A DNA stretch of 58,567 bases from an uncultured Prevotellaceae bacterium (GCA_900315075.1 OMXV01000024.1:1-58567); one strand, 5' to 3'. Shown: positions 35,594-43,535, numbered from the stretch's first letter. Notes: generated from the sequence alone by a model not told the origin. Numbers and translations are program-made.

Positions 35594-35677
35594 TTACATA
35601 CCGAAAGCCTTCATTGTCTTTTCCTTAATCTCTGCGATAACACCGAGAAAATTCACTGTCATCAGAAAAATATCCAT
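35594..35677 (-). CDS. 27-aa peptide with its own promoter and terminator
   Basis: ATG to TAA reads 27 residues beginning MDIFLMTVNFLGVIAEIKEK. The first half is hydrophobic and the second charged and Lys-rich, as in small membrane peptides. It lies about 50 nt after a full-consensus promoter and about 55 nt before a strong terminator, so a transcript of roughly 230 nt with this as its only sensible ORF is expected. No clear Shine-Dalgarno sequence is seen, which is usual in Bacteroidota; an A/T palindrome AATATTTAAAATATT lies just before the ATG. The unit could instead be a small RNA. Confidence 0.5.
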   Translation of the reverse strand: MDIFLMTVNFLGVIAEIKEKTMKAFGM

Positions 35678-35732
35678 CTTGCTAATATTTTAAATATTCT
35701 ATATTATTACTCTTTCTTGTCGTTTGACGATG

Positions 35733-35764
35733 CAAAATTACAACTGTGTGGGCACACAGCCAAA
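35733..35764 (-). promoter_or_regulatory. Promoter with palindromic operator
   Basis: Minus-strand TTTG (35761-35764) and TAATTTTG (35733-35740), 20 nt apart. Between them lies the perfect palindrome CTGTGTG-GG-CACACAG (35744-35759), an ideal site for a dimeric regulator that would block RNA polymerase. Confidence 0.7.
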
Positions 35765-35915
35765 CATTTTGTATAATTTTTCATAGAATATACACTTTTC
35801 TTGATGTGGGTCAATATGCAGATAACCTGTCATGTATCACGAAAAGAAGATTGAAGGAATGGTCACATGATAGAGGTGAAGCACAAAAATTCACTCGAAC
35901 GTAAGCAAAACAAAG

Positions 35916-35963
35916 AAAAAGTCACACAATTTGATAGATATTTGTCAAATTGTGTGACTTTTT
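35916..35963 (+). promoter_or_regulatory. 19-bp perfect inverted repeat before the porin promoter
   Basis: Arms AAAAAGTCACACAATTTGA (35916-35934) and its exact complement (35945-35963) around a 10-nt spacer. It ends 13 nt before the -7 element TATCTTTG (35977-35984). The arms end in A5/T5, so it could work as a terminator, but no transcript is expected to need one here; operator or cruciform is likelier. Confidence 0.65.
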
Positions 35964-35976
35964 GAAAGAATATAAG

Positions 35977-35984
35977 TATCTTTG
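35977..35984 (+). promoter_or_regulatory. -7 element of the porin gene
   Basis: TATCTTTG followed by CAG, 41 nt before the start codon. The -33 position falls inside the right arm of the inverted repeat, so a protein bound there would affect the promoter. Confidence 0.6.
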
Positions 35985-36025
35985 CAGCCGAAACAATTAA
36001 TAGAACATAATAATTTTACAAAAAC

Positions 36026-37126
36026 ATGTTATTAAGAACAACAAATCCTTATTCGTTTGGCAAGCGTGTCAAGGCTTGGACACTGTCGGCGGCACTGGCA
36101 TTGTTCAGCAGCACGGCTGCCATGGGGCAACAAACAAGCAGTAGCCCTGACTGGGTGAAAGACTTCACCAGTCGGATTGAACTTCACGGTTATGCACAGG
36201 GTGGTTATTCCTGGCAGGACAAAGGTGGTAAAGACGTCAACGACTTTAATCTGAAGCGCACGCTATTTTGGGCAAAAGCGCGGATTACAGAACGTTGGTC
36301 GTTTTTGTTTATGTACGATTTCTCAAGTGTAGTACAAGAGTTTTACACAGACTATCGTTTTTCCAAAGACCAGTCACTCACTGTGCGTCTCGGCCAGTTT
36401 AAACACAGTTTCTCGATGGAGAACCCCCTCTCCCCCACCATGCTCGAATTGGTGGATGTTTATTCACAGTCGGCACTCTATCTCGCCGGGGAAGGCCCCG
36501 ACCCACTCAATGGTGTCAACTATGGCCGTGACATGGGTTTGATGGTATATGGTTCATTATTCAAATCACATCTGCTATATGAACTTGCAGTGATGAATGG
36601 ACAGGGTATTAACCGCCGTGACGGCAATAATGCCAAGGATTTGATTGTGAAACTCGATTTCCGCCCCATTGAGGGTTTACGCATCGTAGGTAGCGCTCAA
36701 AAAGGCAAAGGTCATGCCGTGGGCGTGGCAGCTTGGAACCCCGGAGTGCAGTTAGGCGATGACTACCGTCGCGACCGTGTGAGCATCGGTGCAGAATGGA
36801 AACATCCCACCGAGGCTGGCAAAGCTTCTGCATCTGGCGGTATCAGTATTCGTGGCGAATACATGGCTGGTAAAGATGGCGATGTGACCAGCCGCGGTGG
36901 CTATCTCACAGGTAGCGTGGCTTTAGGCAAAGGCGTTGACATAATAGCTTCAGCCGACTACTACGACCACAACATCAACATGGACTATGGTCAGACCCAA
37001 CTCACAGGTGGTCTGCAATACTGGTTCTTCAAAAAATGTCGTCTCCAATTACAATATACACGCACCCTCAGCGAATACCAGGATGATTACAACTGGCTCC
37101 AAGCACAAGTGCAAGTGGCTTTTTAA
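36026..37126 (+). CDS. Phosphate-selective-type porin (OprO/OprP family)
   Basis: The 366-aa product has a signal peptide with a long n-region (ending STAAMGQQ) and then a barrel whose early strands (IELHGYAQGGYSWQDKGG, FNLKRTLFWAKARITERWSF) and mid-region (LGQFKHSFSMENPLSPTMLE) match the porin O and P family. These are outer-membrane anion channels, though Bacteroidota members may not be phosphate-specific. It ends VQVAF, with the terminal Phe needed for barrel assembly. Preceded by an unusual 19-bp inverted repeat and followed at once by a tandem repeat. Confidence 0.85.
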   Translation: MLLRTTNPYSFGKRVKAWTLSAALALFSSTAAMGQQTSSSPDWVKDFTSRIELHGYAQGGYSWQDKGGKDVNDFNLKRTLFWAKARITERWSFLFMYDFSSVVQEFYTDYRFSKDQSLTVRLGQFKHSFSMENPLSPTMLELVDVYSQSALYLAGEGPDPLNGVNYGRDMGLMVYGSLFKSHLLYELAVMNGQGINRRDGNNAKDLIVKLDFRPIEGLRIVGSAQKGKGHAVGVAAWNPGVQLGDDYRRDRVSIGAEWKHPTEAGKASASGGISIRGEYMAGKDGDVTSRGGYLTGSVALGKGVDIIASADYYDHNINMDYGQTQLTGGLQYWFFKKCRLQLQYTRTLSEYQDDYNWLQAQVQVAF

Positions 37127-37239
37127 ATTGAAGATTGAAGATTGAAAATTGAAAATTGAAAATTGACAATTGACAATTGAAGATTGACAATTGAAGATTG
37201 AAGATTGACAAATGAAAATTGAGGATTGAAGATTGAAAA
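37127..37239. repeat. Degenerate ATTGAAGATTGAAAATTGA-type tandem repeat
   Basis: About sixteen copies of a 7-8-nt unit (ATTGAAA, ATTGAAG, ATTGACA) begin directly after the porin stop codon. Confidence 0.9.
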
Positions 37240-37337
37240 CTGACGCACTCTCCACTCTTTTTTCTGTATGCGACGGTTTTGCCGTTGCCACAACAATCCC
37301 ACTTCAAAACCCCATAAACTAATAAACTCATAAACTC

Positions 37338-38864
37338 ATGATAATCAGAATAATACTAACAATCATTTTTATCGGCTTAATGATTTTTGTGGGATTCTAT
37401 TCCCGTAAACAAGCCCGCTCAGTGGATGGTTTTGTGCTGGGTGGACGAGCCGTAGGTCCTTGGTTGACAGCCTTTGCCTTTGGCACCTCCTATTTTTCGG
37501 CTGTAGTGTTTGTAGGCTACGCCGGACAGTTTGGCTGGAAATATGGTATCAGTTCTTCGTGGATAGGTATCGGCAATGCCGTGATAGGTTCACTTTTGGC
37601 CTGGATTGTACTTGGACGTCGCACAAAACTGATGACACAACACATCGAAAGCCGCACGATGCCCGACTTTTTCGGTACCCGTTTCAACAGCCAGCAATTA
37701 CGAGTGGTGGCCAGTGTCATTGCCTTCGTATTTCTCATACCCTATACAGCTGGTGTCTATAAAGGAATATCCACACTGTTTGAGATGGGATTTGGCATCC
37801 CTTACGAATACTGCGTCATTTTTATGGCTATTTTCACCGCCATCTATGTAATTCTTGGAGGCTACAAGGCAACTGCCATGAACGATTTTATCCAAGGTAT
37901 CATCATGCTCTTTGGTATTGTGACAGTGATATTTGCAGTACTAAACTCGAAAGGGGGCCTTACTAACGCCATGGTGGAAATGGCAAAAATACCCAGTGAC
38001 ACCAACCCCGCCGAAAACGGTCAATTGGCCTCCCTATTTGGCCCCGACCCTTGGAATCTGTTAGGTGTGGTCATTCTAACCTCATTAGGAACCTGGGGAT
38101 TGCCACAGATGGTGGGAAAATTCTACTCCATCACCGATGAGAAGGCAATACGCCGTGGTACCGTCATCTCCACCTTCTTTGCTTTAGTGGTAGCAGGTGG
38201 CTGCTATTTCCTTGGTGGTTTCGGTCGCTTATTCCCTACTCCAGAAACGCTTCCCAACGGTCGGCTCGACTTTGACTCTATTGTTCCTTCGATGCTTGCC
38301 ACCCTACCCGACTTCATCATCGCCCTTGTAGTGCTCTTGGTATTGTCGGCATCGATGTCAACATTGGCTTCTCTCGTACTGACCTCTTCTTCAACGATGA
38401 CACTCGACCTCATCTACCGCGATAAGAAATCTGTCCCTGGCGAAGTTCAGGAAGGAAGTATCGACGATGAAGTGTCTGAGAAGATAGAACGTAGAAAAGT
38501 AGTGGTCATGCGTGTGCTGATAATGTTCTTCATTGCCCTCTCGTTGATGATAGCATTGAATCCGCCGACATTCATTGCCCAACTTATGGGTATCTCGTGG
38601 GGTGCTCTGGCAGGAGCCTTCCTCGCACCTTTCATGTTAGGTCTCTACTGGCGCGGTGTGACCACAGCTTCGGTATGGGCATGTTTCATCTGGGGTGTCG
38701 GTCTGACCGTGGTCAATATGCTCCTCGGCAATCCAATCAATCCCATCAACTGTGGCGCTATTGCCATGGTGGGCGGATTCCCCATCGTATGGATTGTAAG
38801 CCTGCTCTCGCCCAAACTGCCACAAACGTTTGTGGATAACATATTTGAATGCTATAAAAAGTAA
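37338..38864 (+). CDS. Sodium:solute symporter (SSS family)
   Basis: This 508-aa membrane protein has about thirteen predicted segments. The N-terminus (IFVGFYSRKQARSVDGFVLG, GGRAVGPWLTAFAFGTSYFS) and the long GYKATAMNDFIQGI segment are typical of SSS symporters for proline, pantothenate or related solutes. The substrate is not clear. The start codon sits at the end of a TAAACTCAT-type repeat (ATAAACTCATAAACTCATG), and no clear promoter is seen, so it may be read through from the porin. Confidence 0.88.
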   Translation: MIIRIILTIIFIGLMIFVGFYSRKQARSVDGFVLGGRAVGPWLTAFAFGTSYFSAVVFVGYAGQFGWKYGISSSWIGIGNAVIGSLLAWIVLGRRTKLMTQHIESRTMPDFFGTRFNSQQLRVVASVIAFVFLIPYTAGVYKGISTLFEMGFGIPYEYCVIFMAIFTAIYVILGGYKATAMNDFIQGIIMLFGIVTVIFAVLNSKGGLTNAMVEMAKIPSDTNPAENGQLASLFGPDPWNLLGVVILTSLGTWGLPQMVGKFYSITDEKAIRRGTVISTFFALVVAGGCYFLGGFGRLFPTPETLPNGRLDFDSIVPSMLATLPDFIIALVVLLVLSASMSTLASLVLTSSSTMTLDLIYRDKKSVPGEVQEGSIDDEVSEKIERRKVVVMRVLIMFFIALSLMIALNPPTFIAQLMGISWGALAGAFLAPFMLGLYWRGVTTASVWACFIWGVGLTVVNMLLGNPINPINCGAIAMVGGFPIVWIVSLLSPKLPQTFVDNIFECYKK

Positions 38865-38934
38865 AGAGTGAATTCTCCGTCAGCAGAAGAGGAGGAATTG
38901 CTACTCACGATCATTTACATCAAATAACACAAAA

Positions 38935-38970
38935 GAGGGTATGTCTTTTTTGGCATACCTTCCTTTGTTT
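38935..38970. terminator. Likely bidirectional terminator
   Basis: GAGGGTATG pairs with CATACCTTC (one G-T) around a T-rich loop, followed by CTTTGTTT on plus and CTCTTTTG on minus. It sits between the convergent symporter and EamA genes. Confidence 0.5.
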
Positions 38971-39027
38971 ATAATGTTTAAAACGAATAATTTGTTTTCT
39001 ATCCTACATCATACAGCGATCAACTCG

Positions 39028-39066
39028 TAAACTTGTCACCTCGTCAACTTGTTTCCTTGTCAACTT
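39028..39066. repeat. Tandem repeat overlapping the EamA 3' end
   Basis: CTCGTAAACTTGTCACCTCGTCAACTTGTTTCCTTG-type repeat. On the minus strand it reads AAGTTGACAAGGAAACAAG, clearly related to the repeat after secA. It includes the stop codon and last codons of the EamA gene. Confidence 0.7.
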
Positions 39067-39961
39067 CCTTTTTAGGCTCTATTGTGACGATATATGCACC
39101 GACGAGCACCAGAATGGCAGCGAGAGGTTTATCCCAAGTGAGGGCTTCCATTCCATAAATAATAGCTACAAACGAGGCAACGATAGGCTGGATATTGGTA
39201 TAAATACTCACCGTAGTAGCCTTGAGGAATTTCAATGCGTAGGGAATCATAAAATAGCCCATCACCGTAGCAAAAACCACGATAAATGCCATGGCCAAAG
39301 CGGCATCCCATGCAAATTGCCCACCATAAAGCTTGGTCTGTGGGAACTCACTCCATGCGAATGGCATCACAGCGATACTTGAAATGAGGAAGACCCATTT
39401 CATCTGGGTGACAGCCGTATATTTCTGCGACACTTTCCTGGTGATGAGCAGATAAATCACCCATGTGAGCAAACTTAGAATAGCGAGCGCAATGCCAAGG
39501 AGGTCGTTGGAGCCACCCTCGTTTTTCCAATTAACAATCACCATGAGCGCCGCGCCAAGAATGGCAAGAATGACACCCAAGGACTTCAAATTAGTGATTT
39601 TCTCACCTATAAACATCGCTGCCATCAACATCGTGGCGACAGGTGTCAGTGTGGCAATGAGTGAATAATATACCGGTGTGGTATATACTAATGCCCACGC
39701 TGTAAGCGTCTGTGAAACCACTACACCAATCAGTCCACCTACCATGATGACAAGCAAGTCTTTCCAAGCCACATGTTCTTTAGGCAAGAAAAAACTAACG
39801 ACCCAGAAAATCAACGTTGCACCCAGGCATCTTGAGGCCATGTAGGTCATAGGGGTTACCCATAGATTGTTTTCATCCAACAGGAATTTGCTAACCGGCA
39901 CTCCAAGGCCAAAGATAATGTTGGCTACAAGTATAGCTATATGTCCTTTTATTTTACCCAT
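39044..39961 (-). CDS. EamA-family (DMT) transporter
   Basis: The 305-aa protein has ten predicted membrane segments in two homologous halves (first half from AILVANIIFGLGVPVSKFLL; second from DLLGIALAILSLLTWVIYLL), the layout of EamA/RhaT-type drug/metabolite transporters. The substrate is unknown. The last residues (KKEVDKETS) are encoded by the tandem repeat that covers the gene end. It starts 22 nt after the FKBP gene and closes the six-gene minus-strand operon. Confidence 0.88.
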   Translation of the reverse strand: MGKIKGHIAILVANIIFGLGVPVSKFLLDENNLWVTPMTYMASRCLGATLIFWVVSFFLPKEHVAWKDLLVIMVGGLIGVVVSQTLTAWALVYTTPVYYSLIATLTPVATMLMAAMFIGEKITNLKSLGVILAILGAALMVIVNWKNEGGSNDLLGIALAILSLLTWVIYLLITRKVSQKYTAVTQMKWVFLISSIAVMPFAWSEFPQTKLYGGQFAWDAALAMAFIVVFATVMGYFMIPYALKFLKATTVSIYTNIQPIVASFVAIIYGMEALTWDKPLAAILVLVGAYIVTIEPKKEVDKETS

Positions 39962-39983
39962 AATCTATAGATTAATCACACAT

Positions 39984-41072
39984 TTATTCATCGTTAGATA
40001 TCGAGAACACCTCGATAGTGAACTCCAGATTAGAATAAGGCTTGATCAAACCTTGGTCTTCTTCACCGTATGCCTCAGAATAAGGGATGTAAATCTGCCA
40101 TTTCGATCCTTTCTGCATATTTGTAAGCGCATGATCGAAACCAGGAACAGTCTGAAATGGTCGCATCTCCACAGGCTCCCCAGTTTTGTAAGAACTATCG
40201 AAGACTGTTCCATCCATAAGTTTTCCTTCATAATGGAGTTTCACATTTGAGGTTTCTAGGGCTTTCGGGCCACTACCCTTTGTTATCTCTTTGTATAAGA
40301 CACCTTTCCCATCTGGCAAAGCCTTGAACCCCTGGAGGATGTATTTAATAGCGTCGGCTTGCATCATTTTAGCCGAACCATGATTCAGCATTTGCTCCAC
40401 CACCTGCTTATCCTTGATAGATGAATCAAATTGTGAGATAATAGTATTAATTTCATTATAGTCGATAATGAAATCTATATCAGCATTGCTTATCTCTATG
40501 TTTCTGCTCACATCAGCCAATAATTGTTCTGCCTTCTTTGAAAAATCAACCAGCGAATCGCCGGGATTGTGAACCAGTTCCGACAAAGCCGACACATTCT
40601 CATAGAGGTCGGTGAGCGAGATATCCAAATTTTTAAATTTTGCCGGTGGGACGTCCATCTTTTCATGATTATTGTTGATGACAGCCATCAGCGAGTCAAG
40701 CACACCCATGCAACCATTATCCTTGAAAGCTTGCATTCTCCATTTGAGAGCATCCGATGGATTGGATGTGGATACTGTTTCACCCTTAGCGTTGATACCT
40801 ATTTTCTCGGTCTCGACTTTGACCCAGTTTTGCTGATAATCAGACAACATAATTCCGGCCAAACGTGAAACCAAAATGCTATTAGTCTTCAACTCCTGTG
40901 CATTGGATTTATAGTTTTTGCCAAAAAACATGTAGCAGAAAAGACCTACAATGCCTAATACAATTACTGCCGTAAGCGTCGAAATCACCTTTTTTTTGAC
41001 ACTCTTAGCAGGAGCAACGTCAACTACATTTTTGTTGCGCTTCCCTGAGCCCTGTTGATTTTTATTTGCCAT
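39984..41072 (-). CDS. Membrane-anchored FKBP-type peptidyl-prolyl isomerase
   Basis: The 362-aa protein has a short Lys-rich cytoplasmic tail, one membrane segment (about 26-50), a helical middle region and a C-terminal FKBP domain (about 262-358: VKLHYEGKLMDGTVFDSSYK, VPGFDHALTNMQKGSKWQIY, IPYSEAYGEE). It should fold proteins in the periplasm, like Mip/FkpA. The 5' region including the start codon is duplicated in tandem (41068-41129), which creates a short upstream ORF running into the gene. It is fifth in the operon with OmpH, Nth and DUF2461. Confidence 0.9.
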   Translation of the reverse strand: MANKNQQGSGKRNKNVVDVAPAKSVKKKVISTLTAVIVLGIVGLFCYMFFGKNYKSNAQELKTNSILVSRLAGIMLSDYQQNWVKVETEKIGINAKGETVSTSNPSDALKWRMQAFKDNGCMGVLDSLMAVINNNHEKMDVPPAKFKNLDISLTDLYENVSALSELVHNPGDSLVDFSKKAEQLLADVSRNIEISNADIDFIIDYNEINTIISQFDSSIKDKQVVEQMLNHGSAKMMQADAIKYILQGFKALPDGKGVLYKEITKGSGPKALETSNVKLHYEGKLMDGTVFDSSYKTGEPVEMRPFQTVPGFDHALTNMQKGSKWQIYIPYSEAYGEEDQGLIKPYSNLEFTIEVFSISNDE

Positions 41073-41103
41073 TGATGTAAATTGAATAATTTAATAAGGC
41101 CAT
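41062..41103 (-). other. Upstream mini-ORF overlapping the FKBP start
   Basis: The duplicated start region yields ATG-GCC... reading MALLNYSIYINGK and stopping 8 nt inside the FKBP gene in another frame. Whether it is translated is unknown; if so, it could couple or compete with the main start. Confidence 0.35.
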
Positions 41104-41129
41104 TGATGTAAATTGAATAATTTAATAAG
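41068..41129. repeat. 31-bp perfect tandem duplication
   Basis: Copies 41068-41098 and 41099-41129 are identical. Each contains the leader and start-codon region of the FKBP gene (minus strand). Confidence 0.95.
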
Positions 41130-41174
41130 TAGGTAATCAAAATTATCTGTAACTATCATTATACGATAAGCTAT

Positions 41175-41873
41175 CTATTCATAATCGTCGATTACTGCAT
41201 TGACGAAATCCATCATAGGGCGTGCCACTGTGAAAACTTCCATCATCTCATCTATCCACTTGTCTCCATCAAAGAAATTGTCGGGTACTTGCTTCCAGCA
41301 ACAATAGTCTTTCATTCTCAGATAAGGCATATACGGATAGTCGCGTGGGAAACCTGCGGGTGCTGTCTTCAGTGCAGCGATACCGAATCCTCGTTCTTCG
41401 GTCATCTCATGTGCGCCAGGCTTACCGAAAAGCTGAACAAAACTGGGATTTTCCACAATCTGAAGCCATTGCTGCTCATTGGCAATGATTTCGTTGCGAC
41501 ATGCCGTAAGGATATTGTTTGGTAGATAATAGCAACCACAAGCCAACATACATGCACCTGGTTCAAGATGTATATAATATCCACCATGAAATGCCTTTTT
41601 ACCATGGGCTGCGATATACGCCCCAAAATGTCGTTTATAAGGCGACTTGTCGGGCGAGAACCGGGTGTCACGATAAAAACGGTACACTGCATCTTTCACT
41701 TTGATATGTGCCACGGAGGGGTCAAAGGCGGCTAATTTTGGAATGGCCATGGTTATACCAGCCTCAAAATCTTCTTTAGCGGCCAGATACTCCTCTTTAT
41801 GTTGGGCAAACCATGGCCTGTTGTTGTTGGCACTGATTTCACGCAGGAAACCAAGGATTTTGTCTGTATTCAT
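41175..41873 (-). CDS. DUF2461 family protein
   Basis: The 232-aa protein has the DUF2461 (TIGR02453) start LGFLREISANNNRPWFAQHK and the motif FYRDTRFSPDKSPYKRHFGA, then GGYYIHLEPGACMLACGCYY. The family is widespread in bacteria and fungi and its function is unknown. It lies 9 nt after the endonuclease III gene in the same operon. Confidence 0.9.
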   Translation of the reverse strand: MNTDKILGFLREISANNNRPWFAQHKEEYLAAKEDFEAGITMAIPKLAAFDPSVAHIKVKDAVYRFYRDTRFSPDKSPYKRHFGAYIAAHGKKAFHGGYYIHLEPGACMLACGCYYLPNNILTACRNEIIANEQQWLQIVENPSFVQLFGKPGAHEMTEERGFGIAALKTAPAGFPRDYPYMPYLRMKDYCCWKQVPDNFFDGDKWIDEMMEVFTVARPMMDFVNAVIDDYE

Positions 41874-41882
41874 AGCAAGGAT

Positions 41883-42533
41883 TTATCTCAATGTAGGAAA
41901 GTCCATTATTTTTGGGCAGCAGTTGGCAAAATCACATTTTTCACAATGTGGCTTGCGGCTTGTACACACATATCGACCATGCAAGAGCAACCAATGATGA
42001 GCCTTTGGTATATCTTCGGCGGGGATGTTGGCCGTGAGTTCCTTCTCCACCTTGAGGGGAGAGTTTGCCCTACGTGTCACAAGCCCCATACGATGACTGA
42101 CCCTATAGACATGTGTATCTACCGCCATCGTGCTTTTCCCGAATGCCACAGCTTGCACGACATTGGCCGTCTTTCGACCTACACCAGGTAGTTTTTCCAA
42201 CAGTTCGGCATCCTCGGGGACCTGTCCATTGAATTCCTCGACAATCATTCTCGACAATGCCACAAGATGCTTGGTCTTAGAATTGGGATAAGAGACGCTT
42301 TTGACATACTCATAGACCTCATACTCTTCAGCCTGTGCCATTGCCTGCGGGTCGGGAAACCTCTTGAAAAGCTCAGGTGTGACCATGTTGATTCTCTGGT
42401 CTGTACACTGTGCGCTCAAAACAGTGGCAACCAAAAGCTGGAAGGGTGTCCCGAATTGCAATTCGGTGGTCACTTCCGGCATTTGGTTGCGAAAGTAGTT
42501 GAGTATCGTCTCGTATCGCTGTTTGCGTGTCAT
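41883..42533 (-). CDS. nth: Endonuclease III
   Basis: The 216-aa DNA glycosylase/AP lyase shows the helix-hairpin-helix LEKLPGVGRKTANVVQAVAF with the catalytic Lys, the downstream catalytic Asp in MAVDTHVYRVSHRMG, and the C-terminal 4Fe-4S site (CTSRKPHCEKCDFANCCP). It removes oxidised pyrimidines. It begins 16 nt after the OmpH-like gene in the operon. Confidence 0.95.
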   Translation of the reverse strand: MTRKQRYETILNYFRNQMPEVTTELQFGTPFQLLVATVLSAQCTDQRINMVTPELFKRFPDPQAMAQAEEYEVYEYVKSVSYPNSKTKHLVALSRMIVEEFNGQVPEDAELLEKLPGVGRKTANVVQAVAFGKSTMAVDTHVYRVSHRMGLVTRRANSPLKVEKELTANIPAEDIPKAHHWLLLHGRYVCTSRKPHCEKCDFANCCPKIMDFPTLR

Positions 42534-42549
42534 CTCATGACAGATGAGG

Positions 42550-43209
42550 TTATTTTTTCACCTCTTCCTTTTTCTCTTCCTTTTTCTCTTCTTTTTTCAA
42601 TTCTTTCTTCTCACCAGCCTTACTGCTATTCGGCTTGTAAGCCTTATTCAGACCAGCAATCACTTCGTCGGTGATATCAAAAGCCTTATCGGCAAGGAGA
42701 ATGTTGTCACCCTGCTTGGTGAGAATCATAGACAGTTTCTTATCCTTGTTGTAAACCTCAAGGAAATGCTGAAGACTGTCATGCAGCGCCTTATTGAATT
42801 CATCGGTCTGCTGAAGAAGTTCACTTTGAAGACGCTGAGCCGAACTTTCAAGATTCTGCTGCTGACGAACCAATGCAGCCTGCTGGTTCTCTGCCTCTGC
42901 CCTACTTGTGAACCCATTGTTCTGCAACTTATTCTGGAAAGCCTGAGCAGCCCTTTCAAGATTTTGCTGCTGAGCGGCAAGTTCATTTTCTACTTTTTTG
43001 CTACGAGCATCTAATATTGCTTTATATTCTTTACAGAAAGTGTATTTCTCCATGATAGAGTCCACCTCGACGTATGCGATTTTCATACTACCCTCCACGG
43101 TCTTCATATTCTCAGAAGTGGGTTTTTCGTCTGCTTTGTTACATGCGGATAAGGTAAATGCTGCGACGGCTGCTAAAGCCATACTACGAAATAAGAATTT
43201 GGTCTTCAT
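42550..43209 (-). CDS. OmpH/Skp-like periplasmic chaperone
   Basis: The 219-aa protein has a lipoprotein-type signal (ALAAVAAFTLSACNKAD, Cys 23), a short strand region (MKIAYVEVDSIMEKYTFCKE) and a long coiled coil rich in Gln, Glu and Ala (about 65-160), as in Skp tentacles. The tail is a KKEEKKEEKKEE repeat of about 25 residues. Skp binds unfolded outer-membrane proteins. The lipid anchor and the highly charged tail are additions seen in some Bacteroidota members. Confidence 0.85.
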   Translation of the reverse strand: MKTKFLFRSMALAAVAAFTLSACNKADEKPTSENMKTVEGSMKIAYVEVDSIMEKYTFCKEYKAILDARSKKVENELAAQQQNLERAAQAFQNKLQNNGFTSRAEAENQQAALVRQQQNLESSAQRLQSELLQQTDEFNKALHDSLQHFLEVYNKDKKLSMILTKQGDNILLADKAFDITDEVIAGLNKAYKPNSSKAGEKKELKKEEKKEEKKEEVKK

Positions 43210-43268
43210 TTTGTTTGTTTTGATATTATTATTATTTAATGATTCATTAAAAGAGTCATGCTACTTGT

Positions 43269-43451
43269 TTATTTTTCCCTTGCTTCTCGGTCTTGGTCTA
43301 TCACACAGTGTATGCCTCGGTCTTTCATTGCCTTGCTATCGTGTATGTGCGGTGATGTGAACCGACCATTTCGACGTAAAATCACCTTCACGCACAGCAA
43401 TGCCACAGCCAGGGCGACTATGACCAGTGTGACAATAAACAATTTCAGCAT
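43269..43451 (-). CDS. Small single-span membrane protein
   Basis: The 60-aa product has one membrane helix (LFIVTLVIVALAVALLCV) and a basic tail with the segment DSKAMKDRGIHCVIDQDRE. I recall close relatives in Bacteroides with the same N-terminal helix and a GIHCVxxQDRE-like tail, which makes this a real gene despite its size; the memory is not a search result. The function is unknown. It lies 59 nt before the OmpH gene and about 130 nt after a minus-strand promoter. Confidence 0.75.
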   Translation of the reverse strand: MLKLFIVTLVIVALAVALLCVKVILRRNGRFTSPHIHDSKAMKDRGIHCVIDQDREAREK

Positions 43452-43504
43452 GATAACATATTCTATTAATTGTTGATGGGCGACAAAATAAATGGCATAT
43501 TATT

Positions 43505-43535
43505 TTTGCCGTTTGTGCTTTTTGCATTATCTTTG
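43505..43535 (+). promoter_or_regulatory. Promoter reading toward pepD
   Basis: TTTG (43505-43508) and TATCTTTG (43528-43535), 19 nt apart. The leader before pepD is about 170 nt. Confidence 0.65.

Larger units (their letters stand above)
35369..36025. other. Intergenic region after secA: repeat, minus-strand peptide gene, porin promoter
   Basis: This 657-nt gap contains a degenerate tandem repeat (35378-35452), a complete minus-strand transcription unit for a 27-aa peptide (35491-35764), and the inverted repeat plus promoter of the porin gene (35916-35984). Nothing else is recognised between about 35770 and 35915. Confidence 0.6.

Noticed and set aside
35579-35776. 65-codon plus-strand frame after secA
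   Set aside because: It lies antisense over the 27-aa peptide gene and its promoter and has no promoter of its own.
37127-37239. CRISPR array
   Set aside because: The units are 7-8 nt without spacers; it is a degenerate tandem repeat. No CRISPR array or cas gene was seen anywhere in the window.
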